Shown: positions 15,730-24,420 of the stretch, piece after piece
How positions within the stretch are numbered: position 1 is the first letter of the stretch
Layout: each line of letters opens with the position of its first letter
From: Planctomycetota bacterium
GTDB lineage: Bacteria > Planctomycetota > JAJSAM01 > JAJVHW01
Length of the DNA stretch: 38,536 nt
NCBI GenBank assembly: GCA_021414065.1
Contig: JAIOPE010000058.1
Location: 1-38,536 of the forward strand
Direction: 5' to 3'
Made by a program: the position numbers and the translations under genes
Notes under the pieces: model-generated
The model's input: only the letters and a program-made list of their open reading frames with translations
Told to the model about the DNA's origin: nothing
Databases searched by the model: none

Positions 15730-16637
15730 TGGGCGACGCTCCGACGACCCGTGCGACTCCCGCGAACGCCGACGCCGCGACGCGGGCGCGCGTCATCGAA
15801 CTCGTGAACGAGGCGCTCTCGGCCGAGTACCACTCGTTCGTCGGCCACGCGCTCGGCTCGAACCCGTACGTCTCGCCGGGCACCGAGAAGGATGTCGCCT
15901 TCCTCGAACGCATCCGCGACGACGAGAACGACAACACCCGCGCGCTCCTGATGCAACTCGGCCGCTACCGCGCGGGCCCGACGATCAAGGCGTTCCGCTG
16001 GTGGAAGCACGACCTCAACTTCCTCGGCCTCGACTTCCTCGTCATCCGCGCCGCCGAGGTTGCGAAGGCCGAAGTGGCTCGCACCGAGACGCTCTGCGCC
16101 GCGCTCCCCGACGACCCCGAGCTCCGCGCGACGTTCCAGTCCGTTCTGACGACGAAGCGCCGCCACGCCGATGAGCTCGCGAAGCTCGCCGCGACGCGGA
16201 CGAAGGAACGTCAGGCCCGCCGCGACGCCGCCCGCAAGGTCACCGCGATCGTGATCAAGAAGGCCGCCCCGGCCGCGGCCAAGCCCGCGGGTGCCGCGCC
16301 GTCCCCCGGCGCGCCGTCTCTCCCGGGCGCGCCGAAAGCTCCCAGCCTGCCCGGCGCGCCCAAGGCGCCGAGCCTGCCCGGAGCACCGAAACCGCCCAGC
16401 CTGCCGGGTGCGCCCAAGCCGCCGGCGTTGCCCGGCGCGCCGAAGCCTCCGTCGCCTCCGCTTCCGGGCGGGGGACCGAAGCCGCCCGCGCTTCCAGGCT
16501 CGCCGAAGCCTCCGGCTCCGCAACCGCCCGAAGTGCGGTCTGCACCCGAGTCGGCCACACCGGCCGCTGCGCCGGCCGCCGCAAAGCCGAACTGGCCGCC
16601 GCTGCCTCCCGGCTTCAAGCTCCCCCCGAAGCCGTAG
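15729..16637 (+). CDS. ferritin-like protein with PGAP-repeat tail, last gene of the nuo operon
   Basis: 302 residues. Residues 15 to about 160 are all-helical and look like a ferritin-like four-helix bundle. Stretches such as EALSAEYHSFVGHAL, IRDDENDNTRALLMQLGRYR, AEVARTETLCAALPDDPELR and TTKRRHADELAKL could supply Glu/His metal ligands, but a strict ExxH pair is not obvious. From about residue 176 to the end runs a Pro/Gly/Ala tail of SLPGAPKAP/PPLPGG-type repeats, very like the tail of NuoB. It starts on the nuoN stop (TGATG; GTG at 15726 is an alternative), so it is co-translated with complex I. An iron-handling or assembly role for complex I is inference. Confidence 0.6.
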   Translation: MGDAPTTRATPANADAATRARVIELVNEALSAEYHSFVGHALGSNPYVSPGTEKDVAFLERIRDDENDNTRALLMQLGRYRAGPTIKAFRWWKHDLNFLGLDFLVIRAAEVAKAEVARTETLCAALPDDPELRATFQSVLTTKRRHADELAKLAATRTKERQARRDAARKVTAIVIKKAAPAAAKPAGAAPSPGAPSLPGAPKAPSLPGAPKAPSLPGAPKPPSLPGAPKPPALPGAPKPPSPPLPGGGPKPPALPGSPKPPAPQPPEVRSAPESATPAAAPAAAKPNWPPLPPGFKLPPKP

Positions 16638-16692
16638 TCGAGCCTGGCGGGCCCCGCGCGCGCTTTCTCGTCCCCGGACTTCCCGGGGGCAC

Positions 16693-16698
16693 TATCCT
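16693..16698 (+). promoter_or_regulatory. putative -10 box TATCCT before the IscA-like gene
   Basis: GCACTATCCTCC lies 44 bases before the ATG at 16742, in the 104-base gap after the nuo operon. The same hexamer precedes genes at 956 and 27952. A CCCGG/CCGGG-type dyad lies just upstream (about 16673-16687). AGGAG at about 16729-16733 serves as the ribosome site. Confidence 0.35.
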
Positions 16699-16741
16699 CC
16701 GATCCCGGTTGCGCCACCCAGAACCCCGAGGAGTCCCTCCG

Positions 16742-17224
16742 ATGTCCACCACTCAGACCGGCACCGAGTTCACCATCACCGAAGCCGCTGTCGCGCAGGT
16801 CCGGACGATCATGTCCCAGCAGACGCTTGAGGCCGACGAGCAGAACCTCCGGATCTTCGTCGAAGGCGGCGGTTGCTGCGGCGGCGTGGGCTTCGGACTC
16901 GCGTTCGACAAGGCGCAGCCCGAAGACGTGAAGATCGAGCGCAGCGGGCTGACGATCGTGATCGACGCCCAGAGCCTGCCGTACGTGAACGGCGCCACGA
17001 TCGACTTCGTGAACACCCCCGAGGTGACCGGCTTCAAGGTCTCGGCGCCCCCGATGGCGGGCGGCGGATGCTCGTCGGGCGGATGCGGCCCGGAGTCGGG
17101 CGGCGGCGGGTGCGGCAGCGGTGGTGGCGGATGCGGCGGCGGTTCCTGCGGCTCCGGCGGCGGCGCCGAGCACGGTCACGACCACGGCGCGGCGAAGGGC
17201 AAGAGCGGCGGCTGCTGCGGCTAG
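16742..17224 (+). CDS. IscA/HesB-type Fe-S carrier-like protein with Gly/Cys/His-rich tail
   Basis: 160 residues. Residues 8 to about 104 follow the A-type Fe-S carrier fold: FTITEAAVAQVRTIM, LRIFVEGGGCCGGVGFGLAF (Cys45-Cys46 at the first ligand site), and VIDAQSLPYVNGATIDFV. The usual C-terminal CGCG is replaced by an extension from about residue 106. It contains GGGCSSGGCG (Cys110, Cys114), more isolated Cys residues in a poly-Gly context, a His cluster (AEHGHDHG) and a terminal GGCCG. Such a tail could bind metal. It follows the Fe-S-rich complex I operon, and a second A-type protein is convergent downstream, with a terminator in between. Confidence 0.8.
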   Translation: MSTTQTGTEFTITEAAVAQVRTIMSQQTLEADEQNLRIFVEGGGCCGGVGFGLAFDKAQPEDVKIERSGLTIVIDAQSLPYVNGATIDFVNTPEVTGFKVSAPPMAGGGCSSGGCGPESGGGGCGSGGGGCGGGSCGSGGGAEHGHDHGAAKGKSGGCCG

Positions 17225-17248
17225 CTGATCGTCGTCAGGACGTGCTGG

Positions 17249-17283
17249 GAGGCCCGTTCCGCTGCTGCGGAGCGGGCCTCTTT
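17249..17283. terminator. strong bidirectional hairpin terminator
   Basis: GAGGCCCGTTCCGC (17249-17262) pairs with GCGGAGCGGGCCTC (17267-17280) over 14 bp with one G-U wobble; the loop is TGCT and TTT follows. It lies between two convergent genes (stops at 17224 and 17307). The T-tract is short, so termination may be mainly hairpin-driven. Confidence 0.75.
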
Positions 17284-17306
17284 GCGTGTGTGGAACGCCC
17301 GGCCCG

Positions 17307-17702
17307 CTACGTCGGGACGAACGACTCGCCGCACCCGCAGACGTGCTTCGCCATGAGGCCCGCGACGACCACCGCGGGACCGCCCTGGGTCTCCACAAGG
17401 GGCGGGCGCAGGACCGTCTCCGGCGGTGTACCGAGCTCCAAGCGGGCGCCGCGGAGGTACGGCGCGCTCGGCGCGTCCACGAGAACCGTCACGCCCTCCG
17501 TCACCCGGCGGTGGTCGCCCGGCCGCTGCGTGGCGCCCAGGACGAGGTCCCACGTCAGGCCGGAGCATCCACCGGCGATCACGCGCACGCGGAGCGCCGG
17601 CTCGACGCCGCGGGCCTGCGCGAGGCGCATCACGAACTCTGCGGCCTTGACGGTGAGCGGGAGCATGGGATGAACGTCCGAGGGTAACGCGTTGACGGAC
17701 AT
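17307..17702 (-). CDS. HesB/IscA/ErpA-family Fe-S cluster carrier
   Basis: 131 residues. The family pattern is complete: LTVKAAEFVMRLAQARG, the first ligand in RVRVIAGGCSGLTWDLVLGA, the mid strand VLVDAPSAPYLRGARLELG, and the C-terminal pair in HVCGCGESFVPT. A-type carriers hold and pass on 2Fe-2S or 4Fe-4S clusters to target enzymes. It is convergent with the divergent IscA-like gene at 16742 and close to the Fe-S-rich complex I operon. Its start is 48 bases from the divergent start of the giant gene, so they share a short promoter region. Confidence 0.85.
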   Translation of the reverse strand: MSVNALPSDVHPMLPLTVKAAEFVMRLAQARGVEPALRVRVIAGGCSGLTWDLVLGATQRPGDHRRVTEGVTVLVDAPSAPYLRGARLELGTPPETVLRPPLVETQGGPAVVVAGLMAKHVCGCGESFVPT

Positions 17703-17706
17703 GCGC

Positions 17707-17715
17707 TGCTAGACT
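17707..17715 (+). promoter_or_regulatory. putative extended -10 (TGCTAGACT) for the giant gene
   Basis: It lies 36 bases before the ATG at 17751. TTGACG at 17692-17697 is only 12 bases upstream, which is too short for a standard -35 spacing. AGGAGG at 17739-17744 is an optimal ribosome site. Confidence 0.35.
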
Positions 17716-17750
17716 CCGCCACGGCTGCGCGTCGGTCCAGGAGGGCCCCC

Positions 17751-20700
17751 ATGAGACTCGAACTCGTCGTCGCTCTCGCTGTTGCGCTCGTTGGTGCGGC
17801 GGCCTCTGCGTCACCTCCCGACGTGCGCGTCGCGGCCGGTGAGTCCGCCACGGGCGACATCGTCTTCGACGGCGAAGAAGACCGGGTCGCGGTGGACCTG
17901 ATCGCGGGGATGAAGCTCACCTTCACCGCGAAGCCGGCCAAGAAGAGCCCTCTGCTGTGCAGCGCCGATCTGCTCGATCCGGCGCAGTCCGTCATCGCCG
18001 TGGACCCGAAGCTCCGCAAGGAGTCCAAGGGGAGCGTATCGCTGAAGACGGTTCCGGTCGCGGCGACCGGCACGTACTTCGTCGCGGTGCGCGGGACCGC
18101 CGCGGGCCCGCTCGGCGTCTGGGACCTGCTGACGTCCGCGAAGCTGGCGCCGAAGCCGCCGAAGGTCGCCGACACGGTGCCGGCCGCCGGCTCCTACAAC
18201 CTCCTCGTGGACGCGCTCGCAGGATCGACGTTGAACGTCGCTGTCGCCAGCGCGAAGGGCTCGTCGCTCCGTCCCCGGATCGCGTCGATCACCGGGCCCC
18301 ACGGCGAGACCGTGGACCTCGCGAGCACAGCGATCAAGCGGCGGGAGACGACGACGCTCGTTTCGCTTTCGCGCGTGCCGCTCGCGGCGTTTGGGACGTG
18401 GCGGATCCGGGTCACGGGTGAGGGCGGGTCGGGTGGTGCGTTCAGCGCCACCCGCTCCGTGAGCCCGCCGAAGACGTCTCCGAAGACGAAGCGCGACCTC
18501 CGCGGCGCGAGCGGCGGCGAAGCGACCGCTGGCGACCCGGCGTCGATCGAGATCCTCCCGGCCGGACTCGCCGTCGCGGCCGGCGCAACGCAGCAGTGCA
18601 TCGCGAAGGGAACGTACGCCGACGGGCGTGCTCGCGATCTCACGCGCTCCGTCGAGTGGTCGGTCGGCAACCGCGGTGCTGCGACGTTCTCCGCGACCGC
18701 GCCGGGCTTGCTGACCGGAGTCGCCGCGGGCGGCACGACGGCGCAGGCGTGGATCGGTCGGGTCGAGGCCACGGAGTCTCTCGTCCTCGTCGGGGGCGCC
18801 ACGGTTCAGTCTGTGGACGTCCTGCCCGCCGGTGTGAAGCTCGCGCTCGGCGAGTCCGCCGCGCTCCAGGCCGTCGCCACGCTGTCCGCCGGCGGATCCA
18901 ACACGGGTTCCGTGGACGTGACGCGCGCCGCCACGTGGGCACAGACCGGCGCCGCGTTGTCGTCAGTCGCACGCGGCCGCGCCGTCGCGACCACGATCGC
19001 GACGTCGCAGGTCACGGCGGCCGTCTCCTCCGTGACGAGCGCCGGTCAGGGCGTGCAGGTGACGGGGCGCCGCGTGGTCACCATCGCGCTGTCTCCCACC
19101 TACGCCGAACTCACGACGCTCGTCACGACGCGGGCGTTCGCCGCCACCGCGACGTACAGCGATGGCACGACTGCGACCGTCACCGGCGCCTGCACGTTCA
19201 CCTGCGACAACCTCGCCGCTGCGACGATCAGCGGCAACACGGCCACGCGGGTCGCCAGCGGCACGGCCGGCATCCGCGCCACGCTCGACGGCGTGACGAG
19301 TCGGGCGGCGGTCGTGAACGTCGGCCCGGTCGGGTTGTCGTCGGTGGTCGTCGGAGGGGGCACGACGGTCGCCGTGGGCGGCAGGCGGGACCTCTCAGCC
19401 ACCGGGTCCTTCTCCGACGGCGGCACGCGGGATCTCACCGACGCCGCCGTCTGGTCGTCGAACGCGCCGGGGACCGCGACCGTCTCGACGGCGGCGGGAA
19501 CGAAGGGCCGCGTCACCGGCGTCGCGCTCAACGCTACGCCTGCCGTGATCACGGCCACGGTCACGGTCGGCGGGGCTCCGCGCGCCGGGACCGGATCGAT
19601 GACCTGCGGCGCGGCCGCGACGCTGTCGGTCCGGATCGTGCCGTCGATCACGTCCGCGGCGGTCGGCGGTGCGACGGCGTTCCGCGCGTTCGCGGCCAGG
19701 TCCGACGGCACGGAGTCCGACGTCACCGCGACCGCAACGTGGGGCACGTCCGACGCGACTGCGGCCACCGTTGCAGCGGGCGTCGTCACGGGCGTCGCCG
19801 ACGGCGGGGCGGCAGTCTCCGCGACGTTCGACGGTAAGACTGCCCGTGCCGTGGTCCTCTCGGGCACGGGGCGACTCGTCGGGATCGCGCTCTCCGCGCC
19901 GCTCGCGGAGGCGACGCTCGGCGAATCGGCCGCGACGTCGGCGGTCGTGACCTTCGCGCCGGCGGGCGCTTCGCAGTCGCTGATCACTGGGATCGAGACC
20001 TCGCTCTCCGACGACCCGCTCGCCGTTCCGTTCGCCGGCGGCTCGGCGACGTCACGACGCGCCGGCGCGGCGGAGCTCCGCGCTGCGTTCGGAGGCGTCG
20101 TCTCGGCCCCGCTCTCGTTCACTGCCCGAGCGCCGGTGGTCCGCGGGCTCACCACCTTCCCGCAGGCGGGTTTCGTGTCGATCGTCGCCGACGCGCAGAT
20201 GGCGGCGCAGGCTCGCTGGTCGGACGGGAGCGTCACGGACGTCGCGTCGTCGGCGGCGTGGACCTCACTCTCGCCGTCGTTCATCACGGTGAATGGGACC
20301 GGTCTGATCCACGCCGTCGTGAAGGGCACGTCCACGATCCGCTCGCAGATCGCATCGCCCGCCCTCCAGTCCGACGCGTCGATCCAGGTCGCCGGCGACA
20401 CACCGGTGGTCACGTCGGTGACGCCGACGACGCTGCTCCGTGGCACCCTCGGCGCGACGCTCACGTTGAACGGCACGGCTCTGGACGGCCTCAACCCCTC
20501 GGTGTCGGTCTCAGGCACGGGAGTCACGGTGGTCGCCGGACCGAACGTGCTGGGTGGCGGTACGCAGGCGACCGTGACAGTGGATGTCGCGGCCGGCGCG
20601 GCGACCGGCTTCCGTGACGTCACCTACACGACGCTCGTCGGTTCATCGACGCTCACGAACGCCTTCCAGATCAACGTTCCGGCGCCGACGGTCACCTCGC

Positions 20701-23700
20701 TCTCACCGTCGAACGTGGACGTTCCGGGCGCCGGAAGCACGCAGCAACTCCTGACGCTCACGGGAACCGGGTTCGCCGTCGGTGACTCGTTCTCGCTCTC
20801 CGCTGCGACGGGCGTGTCGCTCGGCGCGACGACGGTCGTGAACTCAACGACCATGACCGCGACGGTCACGGTGGACAGCGTGGCGACCAAGTCGCGTCTC
20901 AACGTCACCGCCGCGCAGTCGCTCGCGAACGGCGGTGCGTCGGCGACGCTGACCAACGCATTCAAGGTCGGCCCCGCGGACCCGACGATCACGTCGGTCG
21001 CGCCGGCGTTCGTCTACCCGGGGCAGGGCGCCGCGCAAACAGTCACGGTGACCGGCACGAACTTCCAGTCGGGTGTTCTCATCGAGTTCCCCGACATCTC
21101 GGGCACGAACGCGACCGCCACGAGCGTCACGCGCGCGTCCACGACGTCGATCACTTTCCTGTTCACCGTGCCCGCCAACGCGACGCCTGCGTCGCTCGAC
21201 ATCCGGCTGACGAACACCGGCGACATCTCATCGACGTTCAGCGACGTCTTCGCCATCGCGGCCCGGGATCCGACGATCGCCAGCTTCTCGGCGAAGGCGT
21301 TCGCGCAGGGAGTGTCGAACGTCGCCGTGACGCTGAAGGGCACGAACTTCCGCAGCGGCGACACGCTCGCCGCGAGCGGTTCGGGTGTGAGCTTCTCGAC
21401 CGTGACGATCGTGGACCCGGAGACCATCACGGCGAAGGCAGCAGTTCAGGCCGGCGCCGCGATCGGTGCGCGGAGCATCACCGTCGCGCACTCTGCGGCG
21501 AACGGCGGCCGCAGCGCGACGCGTCCCGCGGCGTTCAGCGTCGTGGGCGGGTCGCCCACGGTCACGTCCCTCAGCCCGGGCAAAGTCGGCCGCACCGGCA
21601 GCGGCGGCGCCACGCGGCGCGTGCCGATCACGATCACCGGGACGAACTTCTCCGAGGGCGCGACGGTCTCGCTCGCCCTGTCGGGCGGGTCCGGCGTGAC
21701 GGTCGCTGGTGGGACGACTGCGGTGCTCTCCGGCACGTCGATGGCGTTCGCCGCGGATGTCACCGGCACGGCCACGACGGGGCTCTGGGACGTCACCGTC
21801 ACCAATCCGTCGAGCGTCGGCAACAGCGGTACGACGGGCAACGGGAAGCTCGAGATCGCGCTGGAGACGACGCTCGTCGTGAACCTCGTCAGTCCCGCCG
21901 CAGGAAGTGCGTTCGGCGGCGAGCGCGTCACGATCCAAGGTGCGGGCTTCGCGCGCGGGTGCCGCGTGGAGTTCGGCACGGAGAAGGCGCAGGGAGTTCA
22001 GTTCCTCGACCAGAACACGCTCGTCGCAACGGTGCCGTCGCCGGCGAGCCCTGCGACGTCCGGGGCGTCGTCGGTGTCCACCACGGTCGCCACATCGGTG
22101 GACGTGAAGGTCACGAACAACCCCGGCGGCTCCGCCACGAGTGCGACGCTGACGGGCGGATGGGCGTACGGTGCCGACGCAGGACCCTTCCGAATCCTCG
22201 CGAGCGTGCCGATTGAGTCCTCGACCACGTCGCCGCTCAACCTGAAGAGCGTGGCGCTCCGGCTCTCAGCGCCGGCGAACACGAACACCGCCGTGATCGG
22301 TGCAACGCGCGGAACCCACTGCTACTGGTTCCTCTCCGGGAGTTTCTCGGTGTCGGGACAGACTGTTGGGTTCGGCGCCGATCCGCGGTTCCTCGTGTTC
22401 TCGCGGACGTCCGGCGGCAACCTTGGCGCGGCGAGCGCGAACTACGTCATCGAGATCCCGACAGCGCTGAAGTCGTCGTCGGGACGCGCCATGACGCCAA
22501 CGATCCTCGCGGCGGGCGGGAACTTCGACCAGTGGTTCATCACGCTCAACAGCCTGGGCACGACCGACACCGCCGCGCCGACCGTTGCATCGACGTTCCC
22601 AACCGCGAGCGCCACAGGCGTCGGCACCGCGATCGCTCCGTCGGTCACGTTCAACGAGCCGGTCGATCCGCTGACGATCACGTCGAGCAGCGTGCAGTTG
22701 AAGCAGGGATCGACGGTCATCAATTGCGTGGTCCGGCTCTCGGACGACATCCAGAGCGTGACGCTCACGCCCACCGAGGAACTCGCGAAGAACACGCAGT
22801 ACACGATCTCGCTCGGCGGCACGATCGGCGACCTCTGCGGCAACACGCTGACCGCATCCACGCAGACCTTCACCACGCAGGCCACCGACACGACGGCTCC
22901 CACGATCGACACCGCGGTCCTCGCGTCGCTTCCCACGAGCGTGGACGGAAGCGGTACCTACGTCAACACGAGCGGCTCCGGCGGCAACGCGTTCGACGCG
23001 TATCTGCCGACGTACGGCTGGCCCCTTGCCGTGACGTTCTCGGACGCCGGCGACGGCATCGACGCGAGCACGTTCAGCGCGAAGGCGAACTGCGCGGTCG
23101 GATCGCTCTCGGCCAACGCCGAGCTGGCTTCCAAGTTCACCATCACGTCCACCGGCGCGACGTGGACCGTGGGTTCCGCGGATGCATTCGCTGCGCAGGA
23201 CAACGCCACGCTGACGTTCAGCGTCCGCGACAAGGCGGGCAACACGTCTACGTCCACAGTGCTCACGTTCGACACGATCGGGATCGACTCCACCGCGACG
23301 GGCGGGCCGTTCACGTCGGGCGGCGACCACGACCCGTTCGACACGCGCGAGACGTGGGTCCTGCGGTTCGACGTGGACACCTACGCGGCGACGTTCTCGA
23401 CGACCGGCACGGCGCCCACGGCAACGCAGCAGTGCACGACGACGGGTTCATCCAACGGCACGCCCGACTACGAGGAGGCCCTGCGACTCTGCGGGCTCCA
23501 ATCCGCGGCCATGACGACGGGCTCGGCGGCCGCAGTCAACGGGAGCACGGTCGGTACGAACGCGATCGTGGCACGTCTCTTCCAGGAGCGCCTGCGCGCG
23601 TCGTTGCGGACACGGTTCGGGATCGCGTCCGACGGCACGCGCGACGCCGGGTCCGCGAACATCGAGTTCGTGGTTCCCGGCGAGCTGGGGTCGCTCGCGT

Positions 23701-24419
23701 CGGCGCCGACCCTGAGTACGACGGTCACCGCCACGTCGTCGAACGCGTACAGCGAGATGGACATCGGCGGCGACACCGGCCCGAACTCGAGTGCGACCGG
23801 CACCTACGGAACGCTCGGCATCGCGTACTTCGACCTGCGCAACATGTACCGCGAGGTCAACCTGAACACCGCGCTCCCCGCCGGCAACAACAACGGGATC
23901 TTCTGCATCAACATGTTCAAGGCCCTCGCGAACGTGAGCAGGACGGGCACCGACTGGGGCGTCGCCGTCACGGCTCGGTTCCTCACGGCGAAGGGCGGCA
24001 CGCCGGTCGGCGAGGGCACGAGCGACCACATCGTGCTTGCGGGGTCGTTTGACCGGACGTCGGGTTCGAACACCGTTGCCGAGAACGATCGCTACGACCG
24101 GATCATGGATGCGATCGAGCTCGCAGCGATGTCGGTGTCGGGCGTCACCGCGCACGAGATCGGTCACTCGGTCGGCCTCGTGCCGGACGCGTCGCCGAAG
24201 ACCGGCTTCTTCGGCAACGCCTACTACACGAACACGTTCACGGATGCGACCGTCTCGGCTCCGAACACGACGCATCACCTGAACTTCGTCGGCAACGACG
24301 TGATGGGCCCGTCATCGTCCGTCGATGACCGCACCGCGACGGGCACCGACGCGATGCGCTTCAACCCGATGGACATGAACTACCTGCTCCACCGGCAGGT
24401 TCACGACGAGGGGAAGTGA
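17751..24419 (+). CDS. giant secreted multi-Ig (Big2, IPT/TIG, SbsA-Ig) putative metalloprotease
   Basis: 2222 residues. The signal peptide is about 1-20 (ending GAAASA). Residues about 21-245 contain two beta-sandwich units resembling pre-peptidase C-terminal domains. About 263-880 are Big2-like repeats (TYADGRARDLT, TYSDGTTATVT, SFSDGGTRDLT units). About 885-1470 hold roughly six IPT/TIG repeats (PVVTSVTP, PTVTSLSP, PTITSVAP starts). About 1606-1710 is an SbsA-type Ig domain, followed by another Ig-like unit. The C-terminal domain (about 1860-2222) has the zincin motif HEIGHSVGLVP (His2135, Glu2136, His2139), a downstream HHLNF (His2175-2176) that may supply the third ligand, and RFNPMDMNY, which may be a Met-turn. 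Position 11 of the motif is Pro rather than His/Asp. No sortase or PEP-type sorting signal is seen. It is probably a large cell-surface or secreted protein. Confidence 0.8.
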   Translation: MRLELVVALAVALVGAAASASPPDVRVAAGESATGDIVFDGEEDRVAVDLIAGMKLTFTAKPAKKSPLLCSADLLDPAQSVIAVDPKLRKESKGSVSLKTVPVAATGTYFVAVRGTAAGPLGVWDLLTSAKLAPKPPKVADTVPAAGSYNLLVDALAGSTLNVAVASAKGSSLRPRIASITGPHGETVDLASTAIKRRETTTLVSLSRVPLAAFGTWRIRVTGEGGSGGAFSATRSVSPPKTSPKTKRDLRGASGGEATAGDPASIEILPAGLAVAAGATQQCIAKGTYADGRARDLTRSVEWSVGNRGAATFSATAPGLLTGVAAGGTTAQAWIGRVEATESLVLVGGATVQSVDVLPAGVKLALGESAALQAVATLSAGGSNTGSVDVTRAATWAQTGAALSSVARGRAVATTIATSQVTAAVSSVTSAGQGVQVTGRRVVTIALSPTYAELTTLVTTRAFAATATYSDGTTATVTGACTFTCDNLAAATISGNTATRVASGTAGIRATLDGVTSRAAVVNVGPVGLSSVVVGGGTTVAVGGRRDLSATGSFSDGGTRDLTDAAVWSSNAPGTATVSTAAGTKGRVTGVALNATPAVITATVTVGGAPRAGTGSMTCGAAATLSVRIVPSITSAAVGGATAFRAFAARSDGTESDVTATATWGTSDATAATVAAGVVTGVADGGAAVSATFDGKTARAVVLSGTGRLVGIALSAPLAEATLGESAATSAVVTFAPAGASQSLITGIETSLSDDPLAVPFAGGSATSRRAGAAELRAAFGGVVSAPLSFTARAPVVRGLTTFPQAGFVSIVADAQMAAQARWSDGSVTDVASSAAWTSLSPSFITVNGTGLIHAVVKGTSTIRSQIASPALQSDASIQVAGDTPVVTSVTPTTLLRGTLGATLTLNGTALDGLNPSVSVSGTGVTVVAGPNVLGGGTQATVTVDVAAGAATGFRDVTYTTLVGSSTLTNAFQINVPAPTVTSLSPSNVDVPGAGSTQQLLTLTGTGFAVGDSFSLSAATGVSLGATTVVNSTTMTATVTVDSVATKSRLNVTAAQSLANGGASATLTNAFKVGPADPTITSVAPAFVYPGQGAAQTVTVTGTNFQSGVLIEFPDISGTNATATSVTRASTTSITFLFTVPANATPASLDIRLTNTGDISSTFSDVFAIAARDPTIASFSAKAFAQGVSNVAVTLKGTNFRSGDTLAASGSGVSFSTVTIVDPETITAKAAVQAGAAIGARSITVAHSAANGGRSATRPAAFSVVGGSPTVTSLSPGKVGRTGSGGATRRVPITITGTNFSEGATVSLALSGGSGVTVAGGTTAVLSGTSMAFAADVTGTATTGLWDVTVTNPSSVGNSGTTGNGKLEIALETTLVVNLVSPAAGSAFGGERVTIQGAGFARGCRVEFGTEKAQGVQFLDQNTLVATVPSPASPATSGASSVSTTVATSVDVKVTNNPGGSATSATLTGGWAYGADAGPFRILASVPIESSTTSPLNLKSVALRLSAPANTNTAVIGATRGTHCYWFLSGSFSVSGQTVGFGADPRFLVFSRTSGGNLGAASANYVIEIPTALKSSSGRAMTPTILAAGGNFDQWFITLNSLGTTDTAAPTVASTFPTASATGVGTAIAPSVTFNEPVDPLTITSSSVQLKQGSTVINCVVRLSDDIQSVTLTPTEELAKNTQYTISLGGTIGDLCGNTLTASTQTFTTQATDTTAPTIDTAVLASLPTSVDGSGTYVNTSGSGGNAFDAYLPTYGWPLAVTFSDAGDGIDASTFSAKANCAVGSLSANAELASKFTITSTGATWTVGSADAFAAQDNATLTFSVRDKAGNTSTSTVLTFDTIGIDSTATGGPFTSGGDHDPFDTRETWVLRFDVDTYAATFSTTGTAPTATQQCTTTGSSNGTPDYEEALRLCGLQSAAMTTGSAAAVNGSTVGTNAIVARLFQERLRASLRTRFGIASDGTRDAGSANIEFVVPGELGSLASAPTLSTTVTATSSNAYSEMDIGGDTGPNSSATGTYGTLGIAYFDLRNMYREVNLNTALPAGNNNGIFCINMFKALANVSRTGTDWGVAVTARFLTAKGGTPVGEGTSDHIVLAGSFDRTSGSNTVAENDRYDRIMDAIELAAMSVSGVTAHEIGHSVGLVPDASPKTGFFGNAYYTNTFTDATVSAPNTTHHLNFVGNDVMGPSSSVDDRTATGTDAMRFNPMDMNYLLHRQVHDEGK

Positions 24420-24420
24420 G

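Noticed and set aside
16290-16530. Tandem repetitive DNA in the ferritin-like gene, also seen in nuoB
   Set aside because: It encodes in-frame PGAP-type protein repeats of varying length and lacks identical spacers or repeats. It is therefore not a CRISPR array or a non-coding satellite.
17040-17220. GGC-rich repetitive stretch in the IscA-like gene as a possible structural RNA or assembly artefact
   Set aside because: The frame is maintained, Cys/His spacing is irregular and the gene ends properly before a terminator, so it is read as coding.
17692-17715. TTGACG as a -35 box for the giant gene
   Set aside because: The spacing to TAGACT is only 12 bases, and it lies within the start of the divergent HesB-like gene.
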